Below, in pieces: positions 20,327-32,260 of a DNA stretch of 64,000 nt. The translations under genes were made by a program, and so were the position numbers. Origin of the DNA: Aquatica leii (Eukaryota > Arthropoda > Insecta > Coleoptera > Lampyridae); NCBI GenBank assembly GCA_035610365.1, contig CM069439.1:24999533-25063532 (forward strand), read 5' to 3'. A model generated the notes under the pieces. The model was not told the DNA's origin, did not search any database, and was given only the letters and a program-made list of their open reading frames with translations. The number at the start of each line of letters is the position of its first letter. The stretch's first letter is position 1.

Positions 20327-22555
20327 TCAATGTTTAAAAAGTAAATTGGTATAAAATTCTAGGTAATCCTTTTCCAAACCTACTTTTAAAGATTGTAAGT
20401 GATCAAATTTTGATTTTTTTATTGATAGAGGTTTATCGTATAACTGAGGAAGTTCTTCGTAAAAACATGCATTATTATTTTTCTTGTTTCTACGAGTATA
20501 TTCCACAGTCGTGTAATTAATTTCATTATGTCTTAGTTTATAAAGAAGGGATCCATCAGATGTGTACTTTATGACTCGAATGTCTGTCACAACTAGATCG
20601 CCAACCTTACGCCCTGGCCTTAATGAAGTTAAAAGATTGAGTTGATTAAAATTCTTAAAAACACCAAAATCTAAATACTTGACACGATATGGTTGTGGTA
20701 ACTTTCTCGCTTGGAGGCAGACTCTAACATAATCTGCCGGAACATGAATATTTTTATTGCGTAATGCTTGTTCGATCGTCGCATGCATGGAGTCTGCCTC
20801 CATTTGAGTGTGCCCCTTTTCAAAATATTTTTGCTCTATCATTAAGTGGTACTTTATAACCATGTTAATTAAGGCATTTGAAATTGTTACATTTCGGTTC
20901 TGCGATGTACATCTATCACTCCAGAATATTATTTTTTGTTTTTTTTGCAAGATGTCCAAAACGTAATTTTTTATAAAAAAACTTAAGATGGAAGCGTAGT
21001 CATTTGCGGTAACTCCTCCCGTCGCTTCATGCCATATAAATCAAAATCTCTCTTTTTTTTCATGTCGAAGATAGTAAAATTATGAACAATTAGTGTTGTT
21101 TTAAAATATTGTGATGAAACATTTCATTTAGGACTTAAAAGCACTGATTGTAGGTCCATACAAAAAGCAAGGTCTGTCGAATTTTTATCAAATTCTTTTG
21201 CTTCTCTAGCTTATTTCTTTTTCTCTTGATATAAAGCATATAACTCCTCAGAAAGGCTTCCTGTCTTATGCGATACACACTTATCGCATTCATCCTTTTT
21301 CGGCGTGAATAAACTTAATTTCGTCTCTGCAAATGTATGAGAAAATGTAGCTATTGAAAGGTGGTCTATCTGCCTCTCTTTACACCAAACATTTTTGTAA
21401 AGATAATAAAGTTTCAATTTTGATTTCCAGTTTGGTTCCAAATAGAGTTTCCTTGACTTGGATCTGCAATAATGCAATTCCATTTTTGGAAATTCTTTAA
21501 AAAAAACTTTGTAATTTTAATTTCATGTCATGATACTTGTTCCTTTTTACTCACGTTTCTCTACTTCTACATGTTGTATTGGTCCATTTTATGAATATTT
21601 TCAAATATTAATCATTCTCTCGCTTATACTGATAGTACTAAGGAACATTTTTTGCAACTCTGATTTTGTCCATTTCCTTTTGCAAATAATACTTGGAAGA
21701 GGATTTTCTTCTTAAAATGTTTTCAAGTGAGCGATTTTTATGTCTTTTGGATTTACTATTCTCTACTGATAAATTAACGAAAGTCTTCCTCTGCTTCCAA
21801 TCCATGTGTTTCCAACATTTTTCGAATATTACTTTCCTATCTTCTTCATTGAGCTTATAAAATTGCTGTGCATTTTCCTTCTTATACATAGATGAAGAAA
21901 GTCTTGTACAGCGGGATTTTATAGTTCTTTTATCTTTTTCAATGTTGTAGTTCTATTTTTCGTCCATCTTTTTTTTGCCAAGATAAGAAACACCTTGTTT
22001 CCGTTTTGCTTTATTGGTGTTTTTGTTCCAAACGTTTTCGTTAACTAAATGCCTTTTTTGTTGTTTCTTCTTTTTATGTCCATCACATTGTGTCTTCTAT
22101 TCTTCGTCATCTTCAACTTGTTTCATTTTTATTCCATCTCCCATAATTTGTCCCACTTCCATTCCATCAACTTGCATAATTTGGGTTTTAGATCTACCAT
22201 AAGTATTTTTTAGCCCATCTTCTTGATCCTCACCTGCGATTTGATAATTTATTTCTTGGTTATAGTCATTAATATCTTCAGTGTCGCTTGCTACTAAACA
22301 GTTGGTTGTCTGCATCTCCTTAGTGTAACTATTTTCGTCTGATTGTTCTTGCTCGATTATATTACAATTTTCAATGAAACCCGCATTAAATTCATTAGTA
22401 TTTAAAGTATCTGTTACTTCCGGTATGTCCAAAAGCAATAAGGTTTGAACCGAAGTTTCAGTTTGTGCTGGGGATTCTTCTTCTTTTTGTTCGTTTGCCG
22501 AAAGAGTGAATATCTTCAAAGTTCTTTGATTTATTGGGTATTTATAACAGAACAA
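20327..22555 (-). pseudogene. DDE transposase of the ATAT-duplicating transposon
   Basis: Four open blocks on the reverse strand. The acidic N-terminal part is 22097-22555 (152 codons, rich in E, Q, D and N, no clear fold). A basic block follows at 21638-21889. Block 21211-21483 has SLFTPKKDECDKC, a C-x2-C knuckle. Next comes AFCMDLQSVLLSPK (about 21150), which holds a candidate first aspartate. Block 20327-20959 contains IIFWSDRCTSQNRN with the second aspartate and MEADSMHATIEQA with a likely glutamate. The same order is known from multi-copy insect proteins. Stops near 21210 and 21110 and frame changes break it, although some gaps could be introns. Confidence 0.75.
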
Positions 22556-22924
22556 ATTCTCGTAACTCCAATGTTCTTTTCATTGTAATTTTGACGGTAA
22601 TTAATGGATACAAACTTACAAAAATTATACTAAATCAAACAGTAATAAATTTAAAACGACTTGCAAAATCTGGTATAATTATTGCGATAATCTACTTACA
22701 TTCATTCACATAAAACTCTCTGCAAAAAACGGCAATAGCAGCATGGCATCTGTCTGAGTTACGACATGTGCAGATTGTTTATGTGCGCATACGGACTTAC
22801 GACACTTTACATTACTAGATTTTCACACGATTCAATTTTTTTCCACATACTACATTTTCTAAAATGATAAGTAGTTTCAATACAGACCAGATGGAGTTAA
22901 AACCTTATTTTTGATTAAAAGGGG

Positions 22925-22955
22925 ACTTAGGACATTTGGACATCTTAAAGTATCG
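22925..22955 (-). repeat. right terminal inverted repeat of ATAT-duplicating transposon
   Basis: Reading inward from 22955 on the reverse strand it begins CGATACTTTAAGATGTCC, matching the left end. ATAT follows at 22956-22959. Confidence 0.9.
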
Positions 22956-23810
22956 ATATGTCATGATAGGTCTCACGCAGGTCTTATATATGCGGACCTT
23001 CTTCTCTAAGTTCATGTATTTGTTTTTCCATACGTTATCTCTGAGACAACCCGAGATAGCTGTTGCTTTACTGGTCTGTCGAAACGCTTCTCTATGGATA
23101 TCTCTGTGGCTAGATATTTATGTGCCTAGGTAGTTGAAAGTGTTGACTTGTTCTATTATTTGATTTTCAATTACCAGCTTGTATCGTTTCAGTTACTTAG
23201 ATATTACCAGCGCTTTCGTTTTTACAGTAGAGATTTTCATGTTAAATTTGGAAGCCTCCAAGTTAAATGCATGTGCCAGGCGTTGCAGGTCATCTTCGGT
23301 TTCTGCTATTAAGGCGGCATCATCCGTGTAGCATAAGATGTTTATGCTTCCTTTTCTTAATCTGTAGCCTCAATTTAGAAGTTTGATTTTAGATATAATT
23401 ATATCCATAACGATGTTGAACAGTAAAGAACTTGAGCTATCTCCTTGTCGAATAACTGCATTTATTGGAGTTTCTTCAGTACAACTGTTGTTGACGCTAA
23501 GTTTAGCCACGTTGTCAGTATTAAGACTTTTTATTGTCATAATTGTGTTCTGGTGTACTCGGTTTTCTTCCAGTATTTTTAGAACGTCGTTTAATTGTAT
23601 GCAGTCAAAAGCCGTCGTCCAACCAATAAAACATACAAAAGCGGGGTTATCAAACTCGATGAATTTTTCAGCAATTTGTGGTAACGTAAAAATTGCATCT
23701 ATCGTCGATCGGTTTTTTCCTGAAACCTTGTTGTTCTTCGCTTAAGTCGATTGTGTTTTCAATTTTAGTTCTTAGAATACTGGTAAAGAGTTTAAATATG
23801 GGAAACAACG
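22956..23810 (-). pseudogene. RTE-like LINE reverse transcriptase (upstream piece)
   Basis: Readable landmarks in reverse-strand order: EEQQGFRK (about 23730, motif 2), FVCFIDWTTAFDCIQLNDVL (about 23640-23580, motif A), INAVIRQGDSSSSLLFNIVM (about 23470-23410, motif B with changes), ILCYTDDAALIAE (about 23340, motif C with T-D-D), KFNMKISTVKTKALVISK (23240), and KVRIYKTCVRPIMTY at the transposon junction. The arrangement is that of RTE-like elements. Several stops and shifts inactivate it. The forward ORFs here are shadows. Confidence 0.82.
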
Positions 23811-26800
23811 AAAAACTAATATCAAGTTTTATATTTATTTAATGTAATGCATAATGTAAATAATTCTAATTTTGATTATATTTTGATTCGTTAAAGCGTG
23901 TGACTAGATAACTTACCTAAAATTCCCAACATTATTATGAATTTAAAAATACGTTTATTTTCTATGCATTTTTATTTTTTGCAAGTCAACAAGGTACCAA
24001 AAAATGTACAATTCTTACACAAATAAATTGATTAACAATACGGTTATTTAGAAATTACTTTTAATTTTGGGTGTCAACAAACTTAAATTTAAAATTTTTT
24101 ATTACGTTTTAATAAAACTTTTTTATCATGTATTGATGCTATAATTTTTCTTTTTAAATTAAAAGCTTATTAATCAAACCCACGCGTATAAAGTAAAAAC
24201 ATAATTTATGCTTTTTAAACAGTATTTTTGACACACACTTTAAATCAAACACATTAAGTGGTAATTACATATTTAAAATGTTGAGATTTAAAAAAGCTCA
24301 TATTGATTCAATTATGATTTGTATAAAGAATTAAAAATACAAATTAGTTGTGCTTTAATTCAAATTACTCATTGTGAGTTTATAACAATAGTACAGCTTT
24401 AAATTGATACAAAAAAAAGTTTATGAATCGTTTCCGTGATACTGTAACCGCAAACCTATTCTACTGAAAACTTAAGTAATAGTAAATGCTTTAAACTCAA
24501 ACATATAATAGTAAAAGTAAATTACTTTTTGTAGTCTTGGGGTTGTATCATTAAGTGTTAGTATGCGTTCTTTATTATTTAATTACGTTGGTTAATACAT
24601 CTTTTATTTATATTAAACTTCTACTTTAGAATTTACAAAAGATTTTTGTTGTTTATTTTAAATTACGTCCTCGTTTTTGTCGAATTCTATTTAATGTAGT
24701 TTTGTTTGCTCCAAATATGCTGTATTTAATCGGTAACGATTAAACTTACACGCATCACTGCATACACAAATAGGAAAAACGTTAGGAAGTAAATCCAAGT
24801 TGTCAAAACGTCCTAAATCTAAACGTATACATTGAATTTGTAACAAACAATGAAATTGTAAAGTTTCAAATATGTAAATCACTTTTGTAATTGTCGTTTT
24901 CAATTACGTTTCACGATATTTCTGAACATCACTTAATCTACAATTTTTTACTTTGAAATAATTTATACGTAGAAAAGTTTTAATAGTAGCAATTATTTTA
25001 ACACTTAAAGTAGCTGGTACGAGTAGTAACCATATTTTCCTTCATAACTAAAAAGTTGATCGCTCTGTGCACAATTCATTATCTATAAAAAAGTAGGTCA
25101 AACTTCTTTGTATTAAACGGTTTGTCGGTTTTGATAGTTGTAGATTGCAATTGGAATTATCTGGTTTGTCTTTTATAAAACATAGTTTTTTAAAAAAAAA
25201 TTTAATTAAAAAAAAAAGTTTAAAAATTATTTGTTAACCAATTTTTTGCGTCTTTTCACAACTAAATATTTTTTTGTTAAAGGAAGGTTTAGTTGTATTT
25301 ATTTTAAATTAAAATGAGAACTAATTGTTTAAAAAAATTTAAATTTAACAAAAAAATTATAACATTGCTTTTAATTAACTGACCTGTGTACAACCTGTAA
25401 TTTAAATGCACAATTGCCAATCAATATATGATAAATTGAAACATGTAAAATTCTCAAAACAACAACAGTTTATTTTGAGTATGCTATAAACTTATGTTTT
25501 TATTATATACATTTTTCAATATAAAAAGTTTCGTTCCGATATAACATAAAGAATGCTAATAATAATTATTATTCTGTTTTAAAAATTATTTTTTTATCAA
25601 AAGTATAGAAGTGAAAATGTCAGCGCTTTTATAATACAGATATTGACTGTCAAAACAGAATGTTATTTTATTACTGAAAGTAGTAAGCTTCAGAGAGTTT
25701 TCTTTTATGACAGTTTAACCACAATCTACAATAAAACTTTTGATACTCTCTTAAAGGTAGGCCTTTAAAAACCTTATGAATTTTTAAATATAGATTTAAA
25801 TGTATAATACGTTTAAGTAAAGTACTGAAATTTTTACAATATTTTTTTTTAAATTCTTAGAATAATGATTAAGTTGTAAGATTTAACAAAAAAATGTTTT
25901 TTAAATAGAAGAAAAAATAAATTTATAACTTTAAATGCTTTTACTTTTTAAATATTCTACTAAAATTATCAATAACCAAAGAAGCATTTCTTGTTGTTGT
26001 TACACGATGGTCATCGACAAATACTGACTTGGTGATTTTAAATGACGTGAAATAATTGACAAAACGTTTTCTATAGGATTACATAGCATTAATTTTATAG
26101 ATTTCATTTACTTTAAATAACTTCACCATTAATAAATTTAAAATAACAATGAAAATGTATAACCAAACATACACGTAATAACCTTTTATTAATTAAATAA
26201 CAATGAGTAAAGGTCGAAACATTTACAAAAGATGGATTTTAATATTCAAAGTGGCATTATAAAAATAATTTTGACTAAAGTTCAGAACAATATATTATGT
26301 ATTAGTTACATTTATATAACAAGATATTAAAATCTTATAAAAATGTAATCAAGGGTATAATTCTCTAAAAGTAATTAAGGTTGTGTATACAGACTGTACT
26401 TAATAGTCTTGGTTAAGCAATATGTTATTTTCGGAGCGTGTACTTTCATTTAATGTGTGGATTATTTCGACAAAATACATTCCGAGTTGAGGATTATGTT
26501 TTTTATTCTCCTATAATTAATTTATACCGTAAGTGTTTTATTTAAATTTTTAAAATTATTTAAAATGTATTGTGCTTTTACATTATGCTAAATGACTTCA
26601 GTAAAATTTATAACCAAGGTTTATCTTCAAAACATACATAAACATTGTTTTTTTAGTTCATATTTAAGAAGTTTAAGAATACAAAAAAGAATCACTAATA
26701 AAATACAATTTTACTAAACACCCAATTACAATATTTAATTTAATTAATTTTTGTAACTAAAAACAAATAAATCATTATTAGTTATCTTTTTGTTCAACTA

Positions 26801-26951
26801 ACAAAATATAATAATCAAATAATTAATAATAATTAAAACGGTTATCGTAAAAAACCTTAAGATAATAATATCAATTACATTTAAAATTAAAATATTTTTT
26901 TACTAAAAAAAAGATGACAATCTTCACGCAAAAAGAGCATACAAAAACCAC
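23811..26951. other. AT-rich region, nothing seen
   Basis: About 3 kb of very AT-rich DNA. A reverse-strand 70-codon ORF at 24691-24903 has an internal CVCSDAC segment but matches nothing I know. I see no repeats or RNA genes. Confidence 0.6.
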
Positions 26952-26993
26952 ACTTTTTATATAGCTACGTTTCGTGCTTCAATGGTGCATTTT
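26952..26993 (-). other. possible PLE-end remnant next to the hAT terminus
   Basis: Read in reverse, this contains ATGCACCATTGAAGCACGAAAC then GTAGC in two adjoining parts, laid out like the stem II-GAAAC part of the hammerhead-like motifs in the PLEs of this window. The CTGA box would overlap the hAT end at 26994. The match is short and the pairing weak. Confidence 0.25.
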
Positions 26994-29701
26994 CAGGGCC
27001 GCCGAGAGGACTTTTGGGGCCCGGGGATATACTTCTTGTGGGGGCCCCTGCCAAGAGCGCGAAAAAAAATATTTTCCCCTCGGACTTTGGGCTATTTATA
27101 AATGAAGCGAGAAACCGAAAAATATCCTAATTGTTATTGGAACAATGTATTCATCAATAATTCTCTTACAAAAATGAAAACGTTTACAACTAAAATTACA
27201 AAAAAAAGTACAAAAAACAAATTATTTTTTAGAATGTTGCTTTCCGAACCTTGCGCCTAGCAAACAAATTAATTACGTCTTGAAAATCAATTTTCTTAGC
27301 CATTTCAGATTCAATCGACAACATTCCTAAATCAATCAATCGGTGTTGTGACATTGTGGATCTCAAAACATCTTTTATCCTTTTTAAAACACTAAAGGAT
27401 CGTTCTGCTTCAGCAACGGTTACAGGGATCGTACAAAATAATCTTATTGCTATTATTATGTTGGAAAACAATACATCCAGTTTCATTTTTTTAATGATGT
27501 TTAGTAACTCAATGGGTGAGAGAGATTTGTTTTGTATATTGGCATCATAAATTGATTTTAAATGGAGTATTTCTTCACCAAGATTATAGTCAATATCATT
27601 TTCATATACTTTTTGTAATTTTTCGGACTTCTTTTGTATTTCTTCATCATTAAGGTTATGAAATAACCATAATACATTGAATAACGAATCAATTTCTTTA
27701 GCCGCATTAAATCTTCTTGCAATATTTCCAATAATACAATCTAAGAAAACATTGAAAACATTTGTTCTGAATTCGTCACTTGGTGTAATTTCTAATTCGC
27801 TCCCCTATTTTTTCCTTTTACTACGTTTTGTTTCAAAATCTGTATTTATCTCTAAAGATGAACCAAACAATTTACATTTATTGAAGAGAGTTTCTCAACT
27901 ATCTCTTATTGTTTGTAATTCATCAAGAAGACTTGACAAATTCGCTACTTCTACATCAATTGTCGCATCACGAGCTTGTAAAACAATATTTCTATAATTT
28001 ATAGCTTGAAGGACTTTGTACCAAATTTTAGCCATTACTAAGAATTCAAACCATATATTTTTTTATTCCGTTTAGATCTGAACGAATTTCCCATGTTAAG
28101 TTTAATTCTAGAACAGAATCTATGGCACTTTTAATTGCAGGAATATTTTCAGCAATTGGTTTAATACATTCAATTCTAGCAGACCAACGTGTATTTGACA
28201 TAGAGTGCAAAGAACGTCCAGTATTATTTTTTAATATTTCCCATCTTTGAGGGCTACTGCTAAAAATATTGTATAATTTTTGTACCGTACCAAAAAACGT
28301 TACAACCTCATGACAAGATTCTGCTGCATGAACACCACACAAATTTAAACTATGACATGCACAAAGGGAAAATATTGCCAGTGGATTGATTTGCAAAATA
28401 CGAGCTTGAGCATCTTTATATGAGCCACTCATATTGGATCCATTATAGTACCCTTGTGCACGACATTCGCTTATAGGAATATTATATTTTTCAAGCGTTT
28501 CGAGAATTAAATTTGCAATATCTTCTCCAGTCTTCTTATTGCAGTTTACAAATGCAAGAAATCTTTCTATATGGGCGGAATCGGGAGTTGCATCTACAAT
28601 TACAGAATAATATTTTACAGTTTCACTTTCCCTCAAAATGCAAGTTCTCAAATATTCGGCACAGCATGAAATGAATTCATTTTGAATGTCTGCCGATAAA
28701 TAATGTACTTGCAATCTCTGTTTCTCGATTTGTGATTGTTTCACCATTTTTAAATGTGCTTCCAAAAGTGGATCATAATGACTGACAAGTTCTAATATTC
28801 CGAGAAAATTTCCATTTTTTGAATCTCCAATCAAATGTGAACTGCCCTTGAAAGCCAAACCTCGTTCAGCCAAAATTGTCCATTTTTGTATCTCATTTCG
28901 TATTTGTGGTACTAAAAGGCAATCAATTGTTCTATTTTTACTAATATTAATTTCCACAGTTCGCCACTGGATATAACAAGATTTATGGTGGGTTGATTTT
29001 TCATGCTCAGGTATTCTATCATATAGTTTTTTATGTCCTCTATCAGGCTGCCAACCCAATTCCGTAGCCAAAACTGATCTTTGATCTTCTCGAAAATTAT
29101 AAAATAAACGACAAGGAAAACAAAACAGAGCATTTTTCGATTTGCTCCAAGCAAACCAATCTCGAGCAACAATTTCATTATTTTTTAAACGCAATTTTAA
29201 CAAATTTACTGGAAATTGATTGCCGTGTTTATCAACAGGAAATGTTGCTGGATGTGATTCTGGACCTCGTTGAATAGCCTCTTCTACATCCTTTCTCATT
29301 AAATTTAATTTCAACAATCCAATGTCGATGTTTAGTAAATTCACATCCATAGATTCACTGGTGGATGCTTCTTCCATTTCACAGTTGGCCGATTCTTCAG
29401 ACAAGGGAAATGTTGTTTCTTCAGTTCTTGAACTTGAAGGATCCGCAACATCCGTAGACAAGGAAAGTGTAGGAATTCCACCAAATTCCTTTGCATTTAT
29501 TGATTCGGAAGGGTTTTGTTTTTCATCTTGTTGGGATTTCGATAAAGTTATGAAACCCAAATTTTCCAAATGTTCTTCTTCCTCTAGTATTTTCTTCAAG
29601 CTTCTTTTGTCGTTCTTTACGCTTTTCGCATCCGGATTTATAACGCGGACTCATTATGCTCTGCACATAAATTAATATCATCAACATCAACATCATATAA
29701 A
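26994..29701 (-). mobile_element. hAT transposon (ZMYM-type), 5' end not found
   Basis: A reverse-strand hAT element. Its 3' terminus on the forward strand starts CAGGGCCGCCGAGAGGAC at 26994, followed by a conspicuously G+C-rich stretch (GGGGCCCGGGG). A CAGGG start is typical of hAT terminal repeats. The transposase fills 27229-29652. A likely 3' splice site (TTATGTGCAG) sits just upstream of the ATG, implying a 5' non-coding exon further right, but the matching inverted end is not visible. At 29703 an unrelated-looking CAGTGGTGTCC begins, so the 5' part may have been lost or displaced there. Confidence 0.82.
27229..29652 (-). pseudogene. hAT transposase, ZMYM1-like, four disruptions
   Basis: A cut-and-paste transposase of the hAT family. 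MSPRYKSGCEKRKERQKK begins at 29652. A frame change near 29600 leads into the long open frame 28046-29599. In order: a Ser/Glu-rich N-region; a TTF-type zinc-finger area with WSKSKNALFCFPCRLF; the DUF4371-like catalytic region with YYSVIVDATPDSAH (first acidic residue) and AQGYYNGSNMSG; ACHSLNLCGVHA; and SNTRWSARIECIK. After a frame change near 28046 it continues through FLVMAKIWYKVLQAI and ends in the dimerisation domain TVAEAERSFSVLKRIK (27229-27486). In-frame stops lie near 27893 and 27806. At about 800 codons it is essentially full length, with only four breaks, so it is fairly young. Confidence 0.92.
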
Positions 29702-29702
29702 T

Positions 29703-31178
29703 CAGTGGTGTCCACTAATTTTTGACCGATCGACTTTTCGAAGATCGATTATAAAAATGTCTTGCCAAGATCGACTAAATGTGAAGACAAAAAAGATCTT
29801 ATTATTTTTCCCACATATTTATATTCATTTAAAGGTTTAAAGTTTAAAGGCTTCGCGAGCGACCGGACATTGCAAAGGAGATATGTTGCTATAATTAAGT
29901 ATTGTTTTTAAGTAGATGGACCACAGTTTTCAGCGTCAGCAAATCAGAAGCGTGTAGATATAATCAGCTCATTTACATGGCTAAGATTGTTTTGGCATAT
30001 AAACTCAGTACACGTAAAGTTATCAGTGCAAAAATGCATCCGATTATGAATCCTATATCGGACAATTAATTTAAAATGCTGACGGCTGGCTCTTAACAAT
30101 GCGGTAGACAACTCATTCCTTTGTAAATTTGTAGGTGATAAAAGACAATTTTTGTTTGTTAATGTCGTTTAGGACTTAAAATGCGATCTTATTAGAAAAT
30201 CTACTTTGTTATAAGCTTACATTTTTTTAAATATAACATTAAAAGCAAAAAATTAAAAAATAGCTCGTACACGACTTAGATAATGAGTATTTCGTTCTAA
30301 TGAATATATTCAATAATTATGATTGTATATATACATAATAAAAAAAATTCTGCATATGATACAAAACAAGTGTGAACAAGGGCATCAGGTTTAATAATGA
30401 TGCGCTTGCCACACAGGCTTTAGTTGTTGGCATTCTACATCTGATATTAAGTTAATTTATAATTGACAATAAGTGCTAAATTGTGACTACACTGAAGTCT
30501 GTGGGGGAGCTAGAGAAAGTCAAGATTTCAAACAGTACTATCTTTGTTTGAGATCAGTCTTCTCTGGCTCTCTTAAAGCCTTGCTGCATCCTAAGACATT
30601 TCAAGGAATACCTGTGACAATAAAAGAAAATAAACAAAAGTGTATATTAGTGACCTTATGTGCTCAAAAATTAAGAAGAAAAGAGAAAAGAAAAGAAAAA
30701 AAAATAAAAGACTCAAACAATCCATATACAATCCTACACACAGTATAACACCTCATAGATCACAGACCTATTAAGAAAAAGAAAAATGTGACACCATCGT
30801 GGATTATGCGACGTGTCTACGCTGCGTCAAAGCTCTATTGTATCATTGTGGAATAAAATGGAATATGGAAAACAAACTTCCCGTTGGAATTATTTGGCCG
30901 TGCCTTTCCCTGACATTGTTATGGAAACAAAGAAGAGGGAAAAGAATCAATAGTATACAGAAAATTAAAATTCTGCTCATAGATTGAAAACACATTTAGA
31001 AAAAGAAAACTATAAATAAGAAACAACAAAAAGAATCGCGATCGATGGTAGTGGGACGAACTCCCCGTTGGAGCTGTTTGACGATGCCCTCTTAATTTTT
31101 TAGTGTGCTATTGTATGTATATGACAAGAAAAATATGAGAAAGAAAGAAAAAAAATATATTATTTAGTGTTCTAGCGT
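29703..31178. other. region between hAT and Gypsy fossil, unassigned
   Basis: No recognisable gene. The start, CAGTGGTGTCC with GATCGA words after it, resembles a hAT-type terminus pointing right, but no partner end is seen. Two diverged copies of a CCCGTTGGARYTRTTTG word lie at about 30881 and 31065 in related contexts. Purine-rich runs occur at 30665-30710. Because the Gypsy fossil's 3' side faces this region, part of it may be an old LTR, but I cannot define ends. The forward ORFs at 30473-30748 and 30799-30987 resemble nothing known. Confidence 0.45.
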
Positions 31179-32260
31179 CTACGGATCATTATATGAAAGA
31201 ATACGTGAAACGTGAACTACATCTACTTTGGATTTTGAAGTTGGTCCCATTTGTACAAGGTAATCAACATCTCCTTTTTTATCAAATATTTTGTATGGTC
31301 CAAACCATCTTAAAAGAAGTTTTTCACTCCTTCCCACTTTCCTAAACGGTGTAAAAACTTTTACTTGATCTCCTACGTTGAAATGAACTTCCCTATGTTT
31401 TCCATCGTAACGATCCTTATCCTTAACTTGCTTGCTGTGTATATTACCAACGGCTTCATTTCTGATTTTTAGGGCTTTTTCTTTAATTTGCCTTACATCT
31501 TGTAATGTGACTTCTTGCAATAAATTTGCTTCGGTTGGCAAAACTGCTTCTCTTGCATAAACTAGAAGAATGGCGATACTTTTGTAGTATCTTGGCGTGC
31601 CGTGTTGTACGCAAAAGTAACTTGATGCAAATATTGATCCCAATCAGTTTGAGCTGTGTTGGTGTACAAAGAAAGCATATTTGCTAAGGTTTTATTAAAA
31701 CGTTCGGTTAATCCATTAAATTGTGGATGATATGATGTACTAAAACAACTTCTTACTCCCATAATTTTCAGAAATTAAGTCACTAATTCTGACTGAAAAG
31801 TTTTTCCTTTATCACTCAACAGGAATCTTGGAGAACTGTGTCTGGTTAAAATGTTTTCTAAAATAAATTTTGCTACTGGTCCGGGTTTACCACTTGGTAA
31901 AGCTTTTGTTTCGGCCCACCGTGTGACATAATCGGTGGCCACTATAATCATGGTATTTTCATTTTTGCTCCTACGAAAAAGTCCTAATAAATCAATGCCT
32001 ATTCTATCGAAAGGTAACGATACTGGTATGGGTTGTAATAACCCTGCTGGCTTGAAATGGGTTTCTCCCTTACGTGCTTGGTAGTCGGTACAACCTTTTA
32101 CATATTTCTGAACATCTTTAAGTAAATTATCTCAATAACAGTTTTTGATTTTGTGGTAGGTTTTAGTGATTCCTAAATGGTCTGAGAGTGGGTCATTGTG
32201 ATGACTATAAAGAATTTCATAGTTCAAATCTGTTTCGAACTAAATCAACACCGCATACAT
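31179..32260 (-). pseudogene. Ty3/Gypsy LTR-retrotransposon integrase fossil
   Basis: The reverse strand carries the integrase end of a Gypsy pol gene. Landmarks: YVKGCTDYQARKGETHFKPAG, the segment after the zinc-binding part; FDRIGIDLLGLF and IIVATDYVTRW, carrying the first catalytic aspartates of the core; SSPRFLLSDKGKTF; FSTSYHPQFNGLTERFNKTL, the third acidic block; then the C-terminal NVGDQVKVFTP and LLRWFGPYKIFDKKGDVDYL chromodomain-like tail. Only this part of pol is recognised. It is broken by a small number of lesions, and no LTRs are confidently seen. The tail stays well conserved, so it is not among the oldest pieces here. Confidence 0.85.

Larger units (their letters stand above)
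19893..22955 (-). mobile_element. DDE DNA transposon, ATAT target duplication, Sola-like (tentative)
   Basis: A complete 3063-bp insertion inside the LINE. Both ends carry an inverted repeat of about 30 bp starting CGATACYTTAAGAT and ending near TAAGT, with a 2-bp indel. ATAT flanks each side (19889-19892 and 22956-22959). The uninterrupted LINE sequence across the site contains a single ATAT, which proves the duplication. Subterminal copies of an ACTTASRACAT-type motif occur near both ends. It encodes a broken DDE protein on the reverse strand. Sola elements make 4-bp duplications and encode DDE proteins, hence the tentative class; I am sure of the boundaries and much less sure of the superfamily. 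Confidence 0.88.
19545..23810 (-). mobile_element. RTE-like LINE split by a DNA transposon
   Basis: One reverse-strand LINE lies in two pieces, 22956-23810 (upstream part) and 19545-19892 (downstream part), separated by the 3063-bp transposon at 19893-22955. Protein similarity passes straight across: the upstream piece ends KVRIYKTCVRPIMTY and the downstream piece resumes with YAVETRADNSRTK, the normal family continuation. The 3' end at about 19545-19563 is a short AAG repeat; short microsatellite tails are typical of RTE-class LINEs. It is 5'-truncated in the reverse transcriptase and carries several stops and shifts. Confidence 0.88.

Noticed and set aside
24691-24903. 70-codon reverse ORF with CVCSDAC
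   Set aside because: The cysteines do not fit a known finger spacing, and nothing supports a gene around it.
29703-29760. CAGTGGTGTCC start resembling a second hAT terminus
   Set aside because: No partner inverted end, no duplication and no transposase to the right; kept only as a remark on the region.
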